The notes: generated by a model not told the origin, from the sequence alone. A stretch of 64,000 nt of DNA from an uncultured Collinsella sp. (GCA_900544095.1 UQTV01000001.1:310001-374000), one strand, 5' to 3'; positions 51,157 through 59,042 are shown, counted from the first letter of the stretch. Translations and numbers: made by a program.

Positions 51157-52245
51157 TTAGAGGCCAACGGCGGAGAGGATGAGGCCCCAGCCAGCGCCGA
51201 TGACGTACATCATGATCAGGAACACGGCATTTTCGCGGGCGCTGCGGTTGGTGCGGAACAGCACCAGATAACCCACGCCGGCGGAAATGAGCGTGCCGGC
51301 GAGCATCGGCGCCAGTTGCAGCGCGCCTTCCAGATACAGCTGTGTAATGACCACGCTCGCCGAGCAATTGGGAATCAGCCCGACAAGCGCCGAACCCAGG
51401 ACGGCGAGTGTCTCGTTGCCGCGCAGGAACTGCTCGATCGCGGACTCGCCGAACGTCTCGAGCACGGCGACCAGAATCAGCGTCACCAGAAAAATGAATA
51501 CCGAGACCTGCACGGTGTGCGAGATCGCACTGCGGATGATCGACAGGACAGGCGTCCCTTCGTGGGAGTGAGAGTGACCGTGACCGTCATGGTGTTCATG
51601 TTCGCCCTCATGACCGTGATCGTGGCCATGCCCGTGCTCGTCCTCATCCTCGTCTTCATCACAACCGCAATGGTCGCGCTCACACAGCTCATGGATGTGG
51701 TCGGCGCTCACGCCCGCCTCGGCCACTTCGTCAATGATGTCGCCCCCAGCATGGTCGTCATGCGCACAGTTCACATGAGCCGGATTGGCAGCAGTCCCCA
51801 GCACGGTACGGCGAATCGCCGCATGCGCACGGGCGTTGCGACGCAGGCCACGAATGGCGGCATCCACGATAAAGCCCGTGACCAGCGCGATCAGCGCTTT
51901 CGAAGCCAAAAGCATCGCCATGGTCTGCACGTGAACCTGCTCGGCAAGTAGCAGCGGCAGCATCTCGTCGGAGGTCGAGAGAAACACCGCCACCAGGGTG
52001 CCCAGTGTCACGACGCGACCGGCATATAGCGTTGCCGCCATCGCCGAAAAGCCGCACTGCGGCACCATGCCCAGCAACGAGCCAACCACGGGGCCAGCAG
52101 CGCCGGCTCGCTTGATAGCGCCGTTGACGCAATCGCCCGCAACATGCTCGAGCGTCTCGAGAACCAGATATGTCACCAACAAGAACGGCGCCAGCGAGAG
52201 CGTGTCCTTGCCGGCGTCGAGCAAAATATCAATCAGCAAATCCAT
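51157..52245 (-). CDS. putative 10-TM heavy-metal exporter with His/Asp-rich loop
   Basis: A 362-residue membrane protein matching the '10TM putative heavy-metal exporter' group (putative manganese/arsenic transporter). Two halves of about four to five membrane segments each carry the repeated motif PQCGFSAMAATLYAGRV (first half) and PNCSASVVITQLYLEG (second half), both with a Pro-x-Cys. Between them residues 157-229 form a soluble loop rich in His, Asp, Glu and Cys (HVNCAHDDH, HELCERDHCGC, then a run of alternating His, Gly and Asp/Glu), a typical metal buffer or sensor. It probably exports Mn2+, Zn2+ or a related ion. Regulation by a metal-dependent repressor is suggested by repeats upstream. 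Confidence 0.85.
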   Translation of the reverse strand: MDLLIDILLDAGKDTLSLAPFLLVTYLVLETLEHVAGDCVNGAIKRAGAAGPVVGSLLGMVPQCGFSAMAATLYAGRVVTLGTLVAVFLSTSDEMLPLLLAEQVHVQTMAMLLASKALIALVTGFIVDAAIRGLRRNARAHAAIRRTVLGTAANPAHVNCAHDDHAGGDIIDEVAEAGVSADHIHELCERDHCGCDEDEDEDEHGHGHDHGHEGEHEHHDGHGHSHSHEGTPVLSIIRSAISHTVQVSVFIFLVTLILVAVLETFGESAIEQFLRGNETLAVLGSALVGLIPNCSASVVITQLYLEGALQLAPMLAGTLISAGVGYLVLFRTNRSARENAVFLIMMYVIGAGWGLILSAVGL

Positions 52246-52288
52246 GACGGATGGAACCTTTCGTGTCTTTCGGCAGCATTGTAAAAGT

Positions 52289-52323
52289 CCTAGCGGTCAA
52301 CTAGGGTATTGTAGTTGTCCTAG
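52289..52323 (-). promoter_or_regulatory. candidate metal-regulator operator before the exporter
   Basis: Three spaced CTAG-type half-sites: CCTAG, AACTAGGG and TCCTAGG occur within 35 bp; the latter two form CTAGG-n13-CCTAG. They lie 45-80 bp upstream of the exporter start, beside TATTGT. The pattern resembles DtxR/MntR-type boxes only loosely. Confidence 0.35.
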
Positions 52324-52416
52324 GCGTGATACCAATAGTTGCCCATGGTAAACTATCATCTCGCCACAACTCAGTAACCCCGAGCCGCGCGACGCGGCCC
52401 ATCCAAGGAGCAGCAT

Positions 52417-53385
52417 ATGAACGTTTCGCAAGCACTCGAATACGAGCGTCAGCCGTTTATCCCCATGTTTATCTATGGCGATCACGGTGCCATGGAATCC
52501 GAGCGTCAGAAAGGCGAAGAGGCCCTCAAGGTGCTCGAGACCGAGTACTTTACCGCCGAGGGCGACCCCGGCTTCGACTTTGCCACCGTGCGCGACCTGG
52601 CCGACCGCAACCGCGACCTGTGCGACCAGATTGGCGAGGCGCGTCTGCGCAACGTGACGCCCGCGACGCTCTCGCGCGGCCTGTCCGATGCCGACACCTG
52701 CGCCGCCATCGGCAAGATGCAAAAGCGCACCGCCGCGTCCGTTATGCGCGAAATCCGCGGCGACCGCGACGCGCTCGGCGTGGCCTACGCCCGCAAGCCC
52801 ATCCAGGGCACCGTGCTCGGTATCGACATCGAGACCACCGGCCGTGCACCCGAGCGCGGCTATATCATCAACGTGGGCTGGGAGATCATGGAGCTCACCA
52901 GCGACGCCGTCCCGCATGACGCCGAGGCACACTACTGCGGCCTGCCCGACATCTACCGCGGCGAAGATGTGCCGCTGTCGAATATCCACCACATTACCTG
53001 GGACGACATCGACGGCAAAACGCCCTTCCGCGAGAACAAGGAGCTGCAAAAGCAGCTGCTCAAGCTTATGAAGAAGTACCCGTACATGGCGCATAACGCC
53101 GCCTTTGAGGACAGCTGGTTCAAGATTCACCTGGACGGTTACGCCGAGGCACGCCGCGCGGGTAAGATCATCGTCATCGACTCGCGCCAGATCTGCCGCA
53201 GCCTGGACGCCGACGCGCGCTCGCTCCCCCGCGAGTCCGCCCCCGCCGCGCTCGAGAACTGGGCACGCCGTCGCGGCACCCTCGCGCCCGACGCCAACGA
53301 GCAGCATCTGGGTCTGGACGACACCGACCTCATGCTCCGCACGGTACAGGCCGAGTTCAACCTCAAGAACCTATTCGCGAAATAA
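52417..53385 (+). CDS. DEDD-family 3'-5' exonuclease
   Basis: A 322-residue protein with an exonuclease domain from residue about 130. ExoI is GTVLGIDIETTGRAPERG (Asp-x-Glu), ExoII has the Asp in PYMAHNAAFEDSWF and ExoIII in HLGLDDTDLML, with the His of HLGLDDT fitting the DEDDh type. The N-terminal 125 residues are helical and specific to this protein. The family includes DNA polymerase III epsilon and RNase T, so the substrate could be DNA or RNA. Single gene behind CCAAGGAGCAG. Confidence 0.88.
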   Translation: MNVSQALEYERQPFIPMFIYGDHGAMESERQKGEEALKVLETEYFTAEGDPGFDFATVRDLADRNRDLCDQIGEARLRNVTPATLSRGLSDADTCAAIGKMQKRTAASVMREIRGDRDALGVAYARKPIQGTVLGIDIETTGRAPERGYIINVGWEIMELTSDAVPHDAEAHYCGLPDIYRGEDVPLSNIHHITWDDIDGKTPFRENKELQKQLLKLMKKYPYMAHNAAFEDSWFKIHLDGYAEARRAGKIIVIDSRQICRSLDADARSLPRESAPAALENWARRRGTLAPDANEQHLGLDDTDLMLRTVQAEFNLKNLFAK

Positions 53386-53533
53386 CCGATCCATCTGCGG
53401 GAGCGCCTGCCAGACACAGTGCAATCCGTCTGGACGCACCGGCACGCAGTAAACTAGGGCGCAGTCTTATGGCTGCACCCTAGTTTTAATCAAAACGAGC
53501 AAATACGCATGCTTCACATAGTCGGCAGGTTGG

Positions 53534-53561
53534 CCCACCTACTTTTTCGAGTTGTTCGGCC
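53534..53561 (-). repeat. 29-nt GGCCGAA repeat, copy A
   Basis: Minus-strand sequence GGCCGAACAACTCGAAAAAG then TAGGTGGG. With copy B it forms an inverted pair 135 nt apart, upstream of the nuclease-like gene. The 550-bp gap 53386-53936 contains only these two repeats. Confidence 0.7.
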
Positions 53562-53695
53562 AGCTGAACCACTAGTCGAGGCCCCTTGAACCGCAATCGA
53601 GCGCTATAGTCGCCCCAATTTCGCAACCAAGCCCTATAAATCTACCTGAATCAATTCGAATAGGACGTTGCGATCGCACCATTCGTATAGGATAA

Positions 53696-53724
53696 GGCCG
53701 AATAACTCAAATTATGTTGGTGAG
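53696..53724 (+). repeat. 29-nt GGCCGAA repeat, copy B
   Basis: Plus-strand GGCCGAATAACTCAAATTAT then GTTGGTGAG. Right member of the upstream inverted pair. Confidence 0.7.
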
Positions 53725-53936
53725 GCATCTGAGCGGTCGGCAAAAACGCTTAGAAGCTACGAATCCGCAACTAAAGTTCACCAAAATGGGGCAGCCGACA
53801 GAAACCTCCCCAGCCGAAGCTGCCCCCCTCAATACGACAGCTCAAAAACCCACCGTTCGCAGAAGATAAGCCGCGCCCCAATACCGTTGCCCGAAGTTTC
53901 GAGCGTATATGGCGTCCGCTATGCCATCATGCGCGT

Positions 53937-55145
53937 ATGGGAATCGTTCTGTCACATACCACGGCACGCGCTGTATACCAAACAGTCAGCTCGCTCGCAA
54001 GCCACGCGACCGATCCCATACCTATGGAAAAGATCAAGGTGTCTGCGCCGACCACGTCCAACCTGGAAGCGGCGCGAGCATGGCTCAACAGAAAGAATGT
54101 CGATTCTGAAAGCATCCATGTGCTGACGTTTTCCAATAATGCCAAAAGGCACCGCAAGGGCTGCATCTGCCACTGCACGCGCTATACGTTTGATGCAGAA
54201 AGCTACCTAGAACTCGAGCCGAACGTTTACATCGTCGATATCAAGCTGTGCGCGTTAGAAGCAGCAGCCGACCTCAACCTTTCGGAGCTCGTTGAGTATT
54301 ACTTTGAAATCTGCGGCTCCTACGCGCTTGGAACGTCCGACGAAACTCAATATCGCGAGCGCCCAGCCCTAACCAGCGTTGAAGAGCTCAGAGCCTTCTT
54401 TTCAGAGGCATCGGGGTATCGTGGATCTAATAAAGCACTTAAGGCACTTTCTTATGTACGCGAAGGCTGTCGCTCCCCACTCGAAACGGCGTTTGTCATG
54501 ATGCTGACAATGCCCAAGTCAATGGGTGGCTTAGCCATACGCGCTATCAAAACGGACTATCCGATCCCAGTCCCCAAAAGATACGCCGCCCTAACGCGAC
54601 GGACGGTTTTCTACCTCGACGCGCTGCTCGAAAATTCGATGACCGATATCGAATACAACGGCTTTTACCACGACGAGCCCGAACAGCAATCAATTGACGA
54701 GGAACGCCGAAACACGCTGCGAAACATGGGATATGCCGTTATCACAGTTAGTCGTCATTCGTTTTTCAAGCAGTCCGCTTTTAGGCGGGTCATGGAAGCG
54801 ATTCGCATTCGCGAGAAGATATGGCCCGGTCGACTCCCGGATAACTTCGCCATCCTGCAAGAAACTCTTCGTCAATTTGTCTTGCGGCGCTACTTCGAAT
54901 ACGGTCGCCGCGTCCTGGAGACACTCAAAGAAGAAGAGGCCGCCAAGCGCGAAATTGCAAGCCAATATCCGCAAGCTGATGACCCGAGCATCAACGATGT
55001 GCCAGAACCCGACGACATGCAACACGTCGGGGCCCTTGCTGAGGAAATCAATGGGCCTTGGGAATGCGACATGTTCGCAAAAATCGATGGAAACCGCACG
55101 GAAGACGACACGATTATTGATCTAATTGAGAATTCGCTCTTCTAA
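53937..55145 (+). CDS. AbiEi/DUF559-like predicted nuclease protein, paralogue B
   Basis: A 402-residue protein. The first 60 residues have the VLSHTTARAVYQTVSS start of AbiEi-type antitoxin C-domains, and LELEPNVYIVDIKLCALEAAADLNLSELVEYYFEICGSYALGTS in outline corresponds to the SPLF...YEMCGTFAVC block of paralogue A. The region ALSYVREGCRSPLETAFVMMLTMP opens a Vsr/DUF559-like nuclease domain; acidic positions are in RTVFYLDALLE and TDIEYNGFYHDEP, followed by DEERRNTLRNMGYAVITVSR. A helical, acidic tail of 110 residues is extra. The composition is AT-richer than the neighbours. It stands between two inverted pairs of a 29-nt repeat. A defence or mobile function is inference. Confidence 0.65.
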   Translation: MGIVLSHTTARAVYQTVSSLASHATDPIPMEKIKVSAPTTSNLEAARAWLNRKNVDSESIHVLTFSNNAKRHRKGCICHCTRYTFDAESYLELEPNVYIVDIKLCALEAAADLNLSELVEYYFEICGSYALGTSDETQYRERPALTSVEELRAFFSEASGYRGSNKALKALSYVREGCRSPLETAFVMMLTMPKSMGGLAIRAIKTDYPIPVPKRYAALTRRTVFYLDALLENSMTDIEYNGFYHDEPEQQSIDEERRNTLRNMGYAVITVSRHSFFKQSAFRRVMEAIRIREKIWPGRLPDNFAILQETLRQFVLRRYFEYGRRVLETLKEEEAAKREIASQYPQADDPSINDVPEPDDMQHVGALAEEINGPWECDMFAKIDGNRTEDDTIIDLIENSLF

Positions 55146-55164
55146 AGGCGATCTCTGCGGATGT

Positions 55165-55192
55165 CCACCTACATTTTTCGACTTATTCGGCC
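55165..55192 (-). repeat. 29-nt GGCCGAA repeat, copy C
   Basis: Minus-strand GGCCGAATAAGTCGAAAAAT then GTAGGTGG, 20 bp after the nuclease-like gene. Confidence 0.7.
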
Positions 55193-55356
55193 ACCGATGT
55201 GCCAGATTGGCTGCAGCAATGCTCAATATAACTTTAGATAAAACTGATTCTGCAGGAACTCCCGTAGAGGAAGAACTGATTCTCGCTGTATTTAACACGA
55301 TAAAGTACAAATATGAACAGTCCTAAAGCTTCTCAAGGTGGCTTTCTTAGCATGCT

Positions 55357-55385
55357 GGCCGAACATCTCGAAATATGTTGGCGAG
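55357..55385 (+). repeat. 29-nt GGCCGAA repeat, copy D
   Basis: Plus-strand GGCCGAACATCTCGAAATAT then GTTGGCGAG. Inverted relative to copy C, 164 nt away. The interval between C and D has no convincing gene. Confidence 0.7.
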
Positions 55386-55460
55386 CATTGCGTCGATGTC
55401 TCCCAACCCGCAGAAAATCGCAGAGGCGGCAAGCAGTCATCGAAGTTAACGTAAATTGTA

Positions 55461-55521
55461 TTGACATATGAACATGCGCTCATATAATCGGAAGTAAGTT
55501 ATATGAGCGCATGTTCATATG
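55461..55521 (+). promoter_or_regulatory. arsR promoter with a perfect 23-bp inverted repeat (two ArsR operators)
   Basis: TTGACA at 55461-55466 and TATAAT at 55483-55488 with a 16-bp spacer form a consensus promoter. Arms 55465-55487 and 55499-55521 are perfectly inverted. Each arm contains an ArsR/SmtB-type palindrome TATGA-n8-TCATA, one overlapping the -35 to -10 region and one just before the ribosome-binding site, so bound repressor would block the promoter. Confidence 0.85.
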
Positions 55522-55534
55522 AAAGGATATTGCA

Positions 55535-55900
55535 ATGAGCAGCCACGCTGATGAAACAAAGACTGGCATCGAGGCCACCGAGCCGATCGTCCCCACCACC
55601 TGCTCGCCCGAGGACCTTCCCGACGAGGAACTTCTCTACGACCTTGCCGACCTGTTCAAGGTCTTCAGCGACACCACGCGCATCAAGATTCTCTATGCCC
55701 TCATGGGCCGCGAGCTCTGCGTGGCTGACATCGCCGAAGCGACCGCGACCTCGCAGTCTGCGGTGTCGCACCAGCTGCGCACGCTTAAGCAGTCGCACCT
55801 GGTCAAGTTCCGCCGCGACGGCCGCAACATTCTCTACTCGCTCGCTGACGATCATGTCTATACCATGCTCAACCAGGGCATGAGCCATATCTGCGAATAG
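55535..55900 (+). CDS. ArsR/SmtB-family metal-responsive repressor
   Basis: A 121-residue winged helix repressor. The DNA-binding core is at residues 35-100: LADLFKVFSDTTRIKILYALMGRELCVADIAEATATSQSAVSHQLRTLKQSHLVKFRRDG. A single Cys (C62) stands in the ELCVADI helix where CadC/ArsR have two, so the sensing site is more likely in the last helix, where D105, D106, H107, H118, C120 and E121 resemble the alpha5 site of zinc/cobalt sensors such as CzrA. On binding metal it would leave the operators and release the downstream genes. The ribosome-binding site is GAAAGGAT. Confidence 0.92.
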   Translation: MSSHADETKTGIEATEPIVPTTCSPEDLPDEELLYDLADLFKVFSDTTRIKILYALMGRELCVADIAEATATSQSAVSHQLRTLKQSHLVKFRRDGRNILYSLADDHVYTMLNQGMSHICE

Positions 55901-55963
55901 CAATCAACCACGGTATCAGCGCGGCCGGCACCCAGACCGCCAACACAGGGAAAGGAACCCACC

Positions 55964-56182
55964 ATGAAAAAGCAGTTTAAGCTCGACGAGATCGATTGCG
56001 CCAACTGCGCGCGTGAACTTCAGGACGAGCTGGCTAAGCTCGATGGCGTCAAGTCCGTTTCGGTCAACTTTATGACCCAGAAGCTGACGCTCGAGGCCGA
56101 CGACGCCAAGTTCGACGAGGTCCTGGACCGCGTCGTTGAGTTCACCGCCGACGCCGAGCCGGACTGCGAGATCATTCTCTAA
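55964..56182 (+). CDS. heavy-metal-associated domain protein (CopZ-like)
   Basis: A 72-residue ferredoxin-like HMA domain with the metal-binding motif IDCANCAREL, C12 and C15, followed by LDGVKSVSVNFMTQKLTLEA, the standard beta-strand pattern. The last residues contain extra acidic residues and a Cys (EPDCEIIL). It is 63 bp after arsR. The adjacent ATPase lacks its own HMA domain, so this protein may be its separate metal-binding partner. Metal could be zinc, cadmium or lead rather than copper, judging from the ATPase. Confidence 0.9.
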   Translation: MKKQFKLDEIDCANCARELQDELAKLDGVKSVSVNFMTQKLTLEADDAKFDEVLDRVVEFTADAEPDCEIIL

Positions 56183-56203
56183 CCCGCGCACACGTTGACC
56201 TGT

Positions 56204-56226
56204 AAGGCCGCGCTTGCCGCGGCCTT
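56204..56226 (+). terminator. hairpin between the HMA protein and ATPase genes
   Basis: AAGGCCGC and GCGGCCTT arms with a 7-nt loop, followed by TGCTCG. Together with the operator after it, this suggests that the ATPase gene has its own promoter. Confidence 0.5.
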
Positions 56227-56238
56227 TGCTCGCGAAAT

Positions 56239-56256
56239 TATATGAGCAAGTGTTCA
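56239..56256 (+). promoter_or_regulatory. third ArsR operator, upstream of the metal ATPase
   Basis: TATGAGCAAGTGTTCATA, the same TATGA-n8-TCATA palindrome as the two sites before arsR, 26 bp in front of the ATPase start. Confidence 0.75.
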
Positions 56257-56281
56257 TACACTCAAATGGGAGGTTTGAATC

Positions 56282-58234
56282 ATGGCAGCCGCCGACCCCA
56301 AAAAGAAAAAGAAGAAGCGCAAGAAGAAAGAGTCCCTTGAGCACAAGCGCAACCGCATCCTGGTAGCACTGGGCATTTTTGCCGTTGTTTATGCCCTCGA
56401 CGAGCTCGGCGCCCTCACTATCGCATTTGGGGAGCCCGGCAACATCTACGCCAGCTTCGCGCTGTTCCTCGTGCCGTTTTTGATTGCCGGCTACGACGTA
56501 CTGCAAAAGGCATTCAATAACATCCGCCGCGGCAAGGCCTTCGACGAGAGCTTCCTCATGGCCGTCGCGACCATCGGCGCGTTTGCCATGGTGCTCTTCC
56601 CCGACACCGACCCGCACATGGCCGAAGGCGCCGCCGTCATGCTGTTCTACCAGGTCGGCGAGTTGTTCCAGGCATACGCCGTGGGCAAGAGCCGCAAGTC
56701 GATCAGTGCCATGATGGACATCGCGCCCGACTACGCTAACGTCGAGCAAGCCGACGGCACACTCGAACAGGTCTTTCCCGATGACATCGCCGTCGGCACC
56801 GTGATCGTGGTCAAGCCCGGCGAGCGCGTGCCTATCGACGGCGTCATCGTCGAGGGCGAAACCCAGCTCGACACCGCCGCGCTCACGGGCGAGTCAGTCC
56901 CCCGCCCCGCCAAGACCGGCGACGATATCATCAGCGGCTGCATCAACATGACGGGCCTCATCCACGTGCGCACCACCAAGCCCTTTGGCGAGTCAACCGT
57001 CGCGCGTGTTCTGGAGCTCGTGGAGAATGCCAGCGAAAAGAAGGCGCGCACCGAGAACTTCATCACGCGCTTTGCCCGCGTCTACACCCCCGCCGTCACT
57101 GGCGCTGCCGCGGTGCTCGCGCTTGGCGGCGGCCTGGTGACTGGCGCTTGGTCCGATTGGATCCTGCGCGGCCTGACCTTCCTGGTCGTCAGCTGCCCGT
57201 GCGCCCTCGTGATCAGCGTACCGTTGAGTTTCTTTGGCGGCATCGGCGGCGCGTCCAAGCTGGGCGTTCTCATCAAGGGCTCCAACTACCTCGAGACGCT
57301 CGCCGACGTGGACACCATCGTCTTCGACAAAACGGGCACCCTCACCAACGGCACGTTCTCAGTCGTCGCGGTGCACCCCGAGGCTGGCTATACCGAGCAG
57401 TCGCTGCTCGAAGTCGCAGCCCTTGCTGAGTCGTTCTTCGATCACCCCATCGCGCAGTCCGTGCGCGACGCCTACCAGGGCGAGGTCGACCCCAAGCGCG
57501 TGAGCGACTCCGCCAACGACGCGGGCCACGGCGTGACGGCAACCATCGACGGCAAGCACGTCGTCGTTGGCAACGCCAAGATGCTCGCCGCGGCCGGCGT
57601 TGAAGCACCGGACTGTGAGGTTGTCGGCACGATCCTCCACGTGCTCGTTGACGGCGTGTACGCCGGCCACATCGTGATTGCAGACACCGTTAAGGCCGAT
57701 GCGGAGCAAACGATTCGCGACCTGCATGCCGCCGGTATCAACCGCACCGTCATGCTCACGGGCGACCGCGAGGAGGTTGCAGCGTCTGTGGCCAGGCAAC
57801 TCGGTCTCGACGAGTTCCACGCGCAGCTCCTGCCGGGCGACAAGGTCGAGCGCGTTGAGGCGCTACTCGCGGCCGAAAGTGGCAAGGGCAAGCTCGCCTT
57901 TGTCGGCGACGGTATCAACGACGCTCCTGTGCTTACGCGCGCCGATGTGGGCATTGCCATGGGCGCCATGGGCTCCGACGCCGCGATCGAGGCCGCCGAC
58001 GTGGTGCTGATGGACGACAAGCCGTCCAACATTTCCCGCGCGATCCGCGTGGCGCGCAAGACCATGTCGATTGTTTGGCAGAACATAATCTTTGCGCTGG
58101 GCATTAAGCTGCTGATTTTGGTGCTTGCGGCGCTCGGCATCGCCAACATGTGGCTTGCCGTCTTTGGCGACGTAGGCGTGGCGATCATCGCCATCCTGAA
58201 CGCCATGCGCGCGATGGGTGTCAAGAACCTGTAG
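56282..58234 (+). CDS. P1B-type heavy-metal-translocating ATPase (Zn/Cd/Pb class)
   Basis: A 650-residue metal-exporting P-type ATPase. Motifs: actuator TGES (residues 202-205), the membrane metal site SCPCALV with C305 and C307, phosphorylated D349 in DKTGTLT, HP locus FDHPIAQ at about 388, VMLTGD and the hinge GDGINDAPVL near 550. The last membrane segments contain WLAVFGDVGVAI, whose Asp is typical of the Zn2+/Cd2+/Pb2+ subgroup (P1B-2). The N-terminus is a Lys-rich stretch instead of an HMA domain; the separate HMA protein may replace it. Located in the membrane, it would pump metal out when the ArsR repressor is released. GGGAGG ribosome-binding site. Confidence 0.95.
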   Translation: MAAADPKKKKKKRKKKESLEHKRNRILVALGIFAVVYALDELGALTIAFGEPGNIYASFALFLVPFLIAGYDVLQKAFNNIRRGKAFDESFLMAVATIGAFAMVLFPDTDPHMAEGAAVMLFYQVGELFQAYAVGKSRKSISAMMDIAPDYANVEQADGTLEQVFPDDIAVGTVIVVKPGERVPIDGVIVEGETQLDTAALTGESVPRPAKTGDDIISGCINMTGLIHVRTTKPFGESTVARVLELVENASEKKARTENFITRFARVYTPAVTGAAAVLALGGGLVTGAWSDWILRGLTFLVVSCPCALVISVPLSFFGGIGGASKLGVLIKGSNYLETLADVDTIVFDKTGTLTNGTFSVVAVHPEAGYTEQSLLEVAALAESFFDHPIAQSVRDAYQGEVDPKRVSDSANDAGHGVTATIDGKHVVVGNAKMLAAAGVEAPDCEVVGTILHVLVDGVYAGHIVIADTVKADAEQTIRDLHAAGINRTVMLTGDREEVAASVARQLGLDEFHAQLLPGDKVERVEALLAAESGKGKLAFVGDGINDAPVLTRADVGIAMGAMGSDAAIEAADVVLMDDKPSNISRAIRVARKTMSIVWQNIIFALGIKLLILVLAALGIANMWLAVFGDVGVAIIAILNAMRAMGVKNL

Positions 58235-58250
58235 CGTCTGTGGTCCTTCC

Positions 58251-58377
58251 GGCCGGGACCGGGCTTGGGTTTGAAAACGTCCTCGCGCATGAGGCCCGCC
58301 TTTCCTGCTCCTGCGGAGCAACGGAAAGGCGGGCCTCGCGCTGCGGATTGTTTTCAAACCCAAGCCCGGTCCCGGCC
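58251..58377. repeat. perfect 28-bp inverted repeat with two nested perfect stems
   Basis: Outer arms 58251-58278 and 58350-58377, middle arms 58291-58305 and 58323-58337 (GAGGCCCGCCTTTCC), apical TGCTCC-TGC-GGAGCA at 58306-58320. Every arm is perfectly complementary, giving a 127-nt nested hairpin between the ATPase and the convergent DtxR-type gene. No T-run follows. Confidence 0.9.
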
Positions 58378-58455
58378 TGCGGTGACGTTGCTGGCGGTTC
58401 TTGGGCATCACTTGCTGGCGGGGTTCCTTGTCTGAGTTGGACTTGGTTGGTGGGG

Positions 58456-58833
58456 TTACTGATCCCGGTCGCTGCCCCGTCTCAGCATCGATCTTAGCTT
58501 CTCGAAGCTCTCCTCGCTCAGGCAGTGCTCCATGTGGCAGCCCTCTTGCGACGCGACCTCGGGCGTTACGCCTGCGTCCTCTAGCAGCCCTACAAAAAAG
58601 CAGTGGCGCTCCCACATTTGACGGGCAACCTCAAGACCGCGTTCCGTCAGATGCACGTCGCGTTTGCCCATCTCCACGTAGCCGGTGCTCTCCAAGGCCG
58701 CCATGGCTTTAGAGACGCTTGCTTTGGTTACGCCCAAGTATTCGGCAACGTCGATCGAGCGCACGGTGCCCTGACGTTCCGACAGAACGTAGATCGATTC
58801 GAGATAGTCTTCTCCGGATTCACGTAGGGCCAT
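58456..58833 (-). CDS. DtxR/MntR-family metal-dependent regulator
   Basis: A 125-residue short DtxR-family protein without the SH3-like third domain. The winged helix region is at residues 8-62: EDYLESIYVLSERQGTVRSIDVAEYLGVTKASVSKAMAALESTGYVE. The dimerisation/metal part has the ligands in ERHCFFVGLLEDAGV and EGCHMEHCLSEESFEKL (the family's 'EAc.iEH..s...'). Such short forms are the MntR/IdeR-like manganese or iron repressors of anaerobes. It could regulate the 10-TM exporter 6 kb away. Start after GAAAGGCGGCCC. Confidence 0.9.
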   Translation of the reverse strand: MALRESGEDYLESIYVLSERQGTVRSIDVAEYLGVTKASVSKAMAALESTGYVEMGKRDVHLTERGLEVARQMWERHCFFVGLLEDAGVTPEVASQEGCHMEHCLSEESFEKLRSMLRRGSDRDQ

Positions 58834-58970
58834 GGGCCGCCTTTCGCGATGGCTTCTAGTTAGCCTTTGGATACTTTTGCTTGATTTACTTTACCGCAAA
58901 AGTTGCCCATGTCTTACTACTTTGCCTAAAAGTTAGCCGTGTTTCACAAAACATGCGGGACGAAAACAAA

Positions 58971-59033
58971 ATGGGGACGCCCCGCAAGGAGTGTCCCCAG
59001 CTGCCGGCAGAAAAGGAACGTCCCCAGATGCCG
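58971..59033 (+). repeat. tandem GGAACGTCCCC-type repeats, two units
   Basis: AAGGAGTGTCCCCAGCTGCCGG and AAAGGAACGTCCCCAGATGCCG-like units in tandem after an ATGGGGACGCCCC fragment. Located in the gap between the DtxR-type and Cof-type genes, otherwise empty. Confidence 0.65.
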
Positions 59034-59042
59034 AATCCGCAG

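Noticed and set aside
55126..55326. 66-codon frame after the nuclease-like gene
   Set aside because: It begins within the nuclease gene's end and runs through repeat copy C; no ribosome-binding site and no protein-like pattern.
53534..55385. CRISPR array from the four 29-nt repeats
   Set aside because: The copies alternate in orientation, differ from each other and the spacing is far larger than and unlike CRISPR spacers; no cas gene is present.
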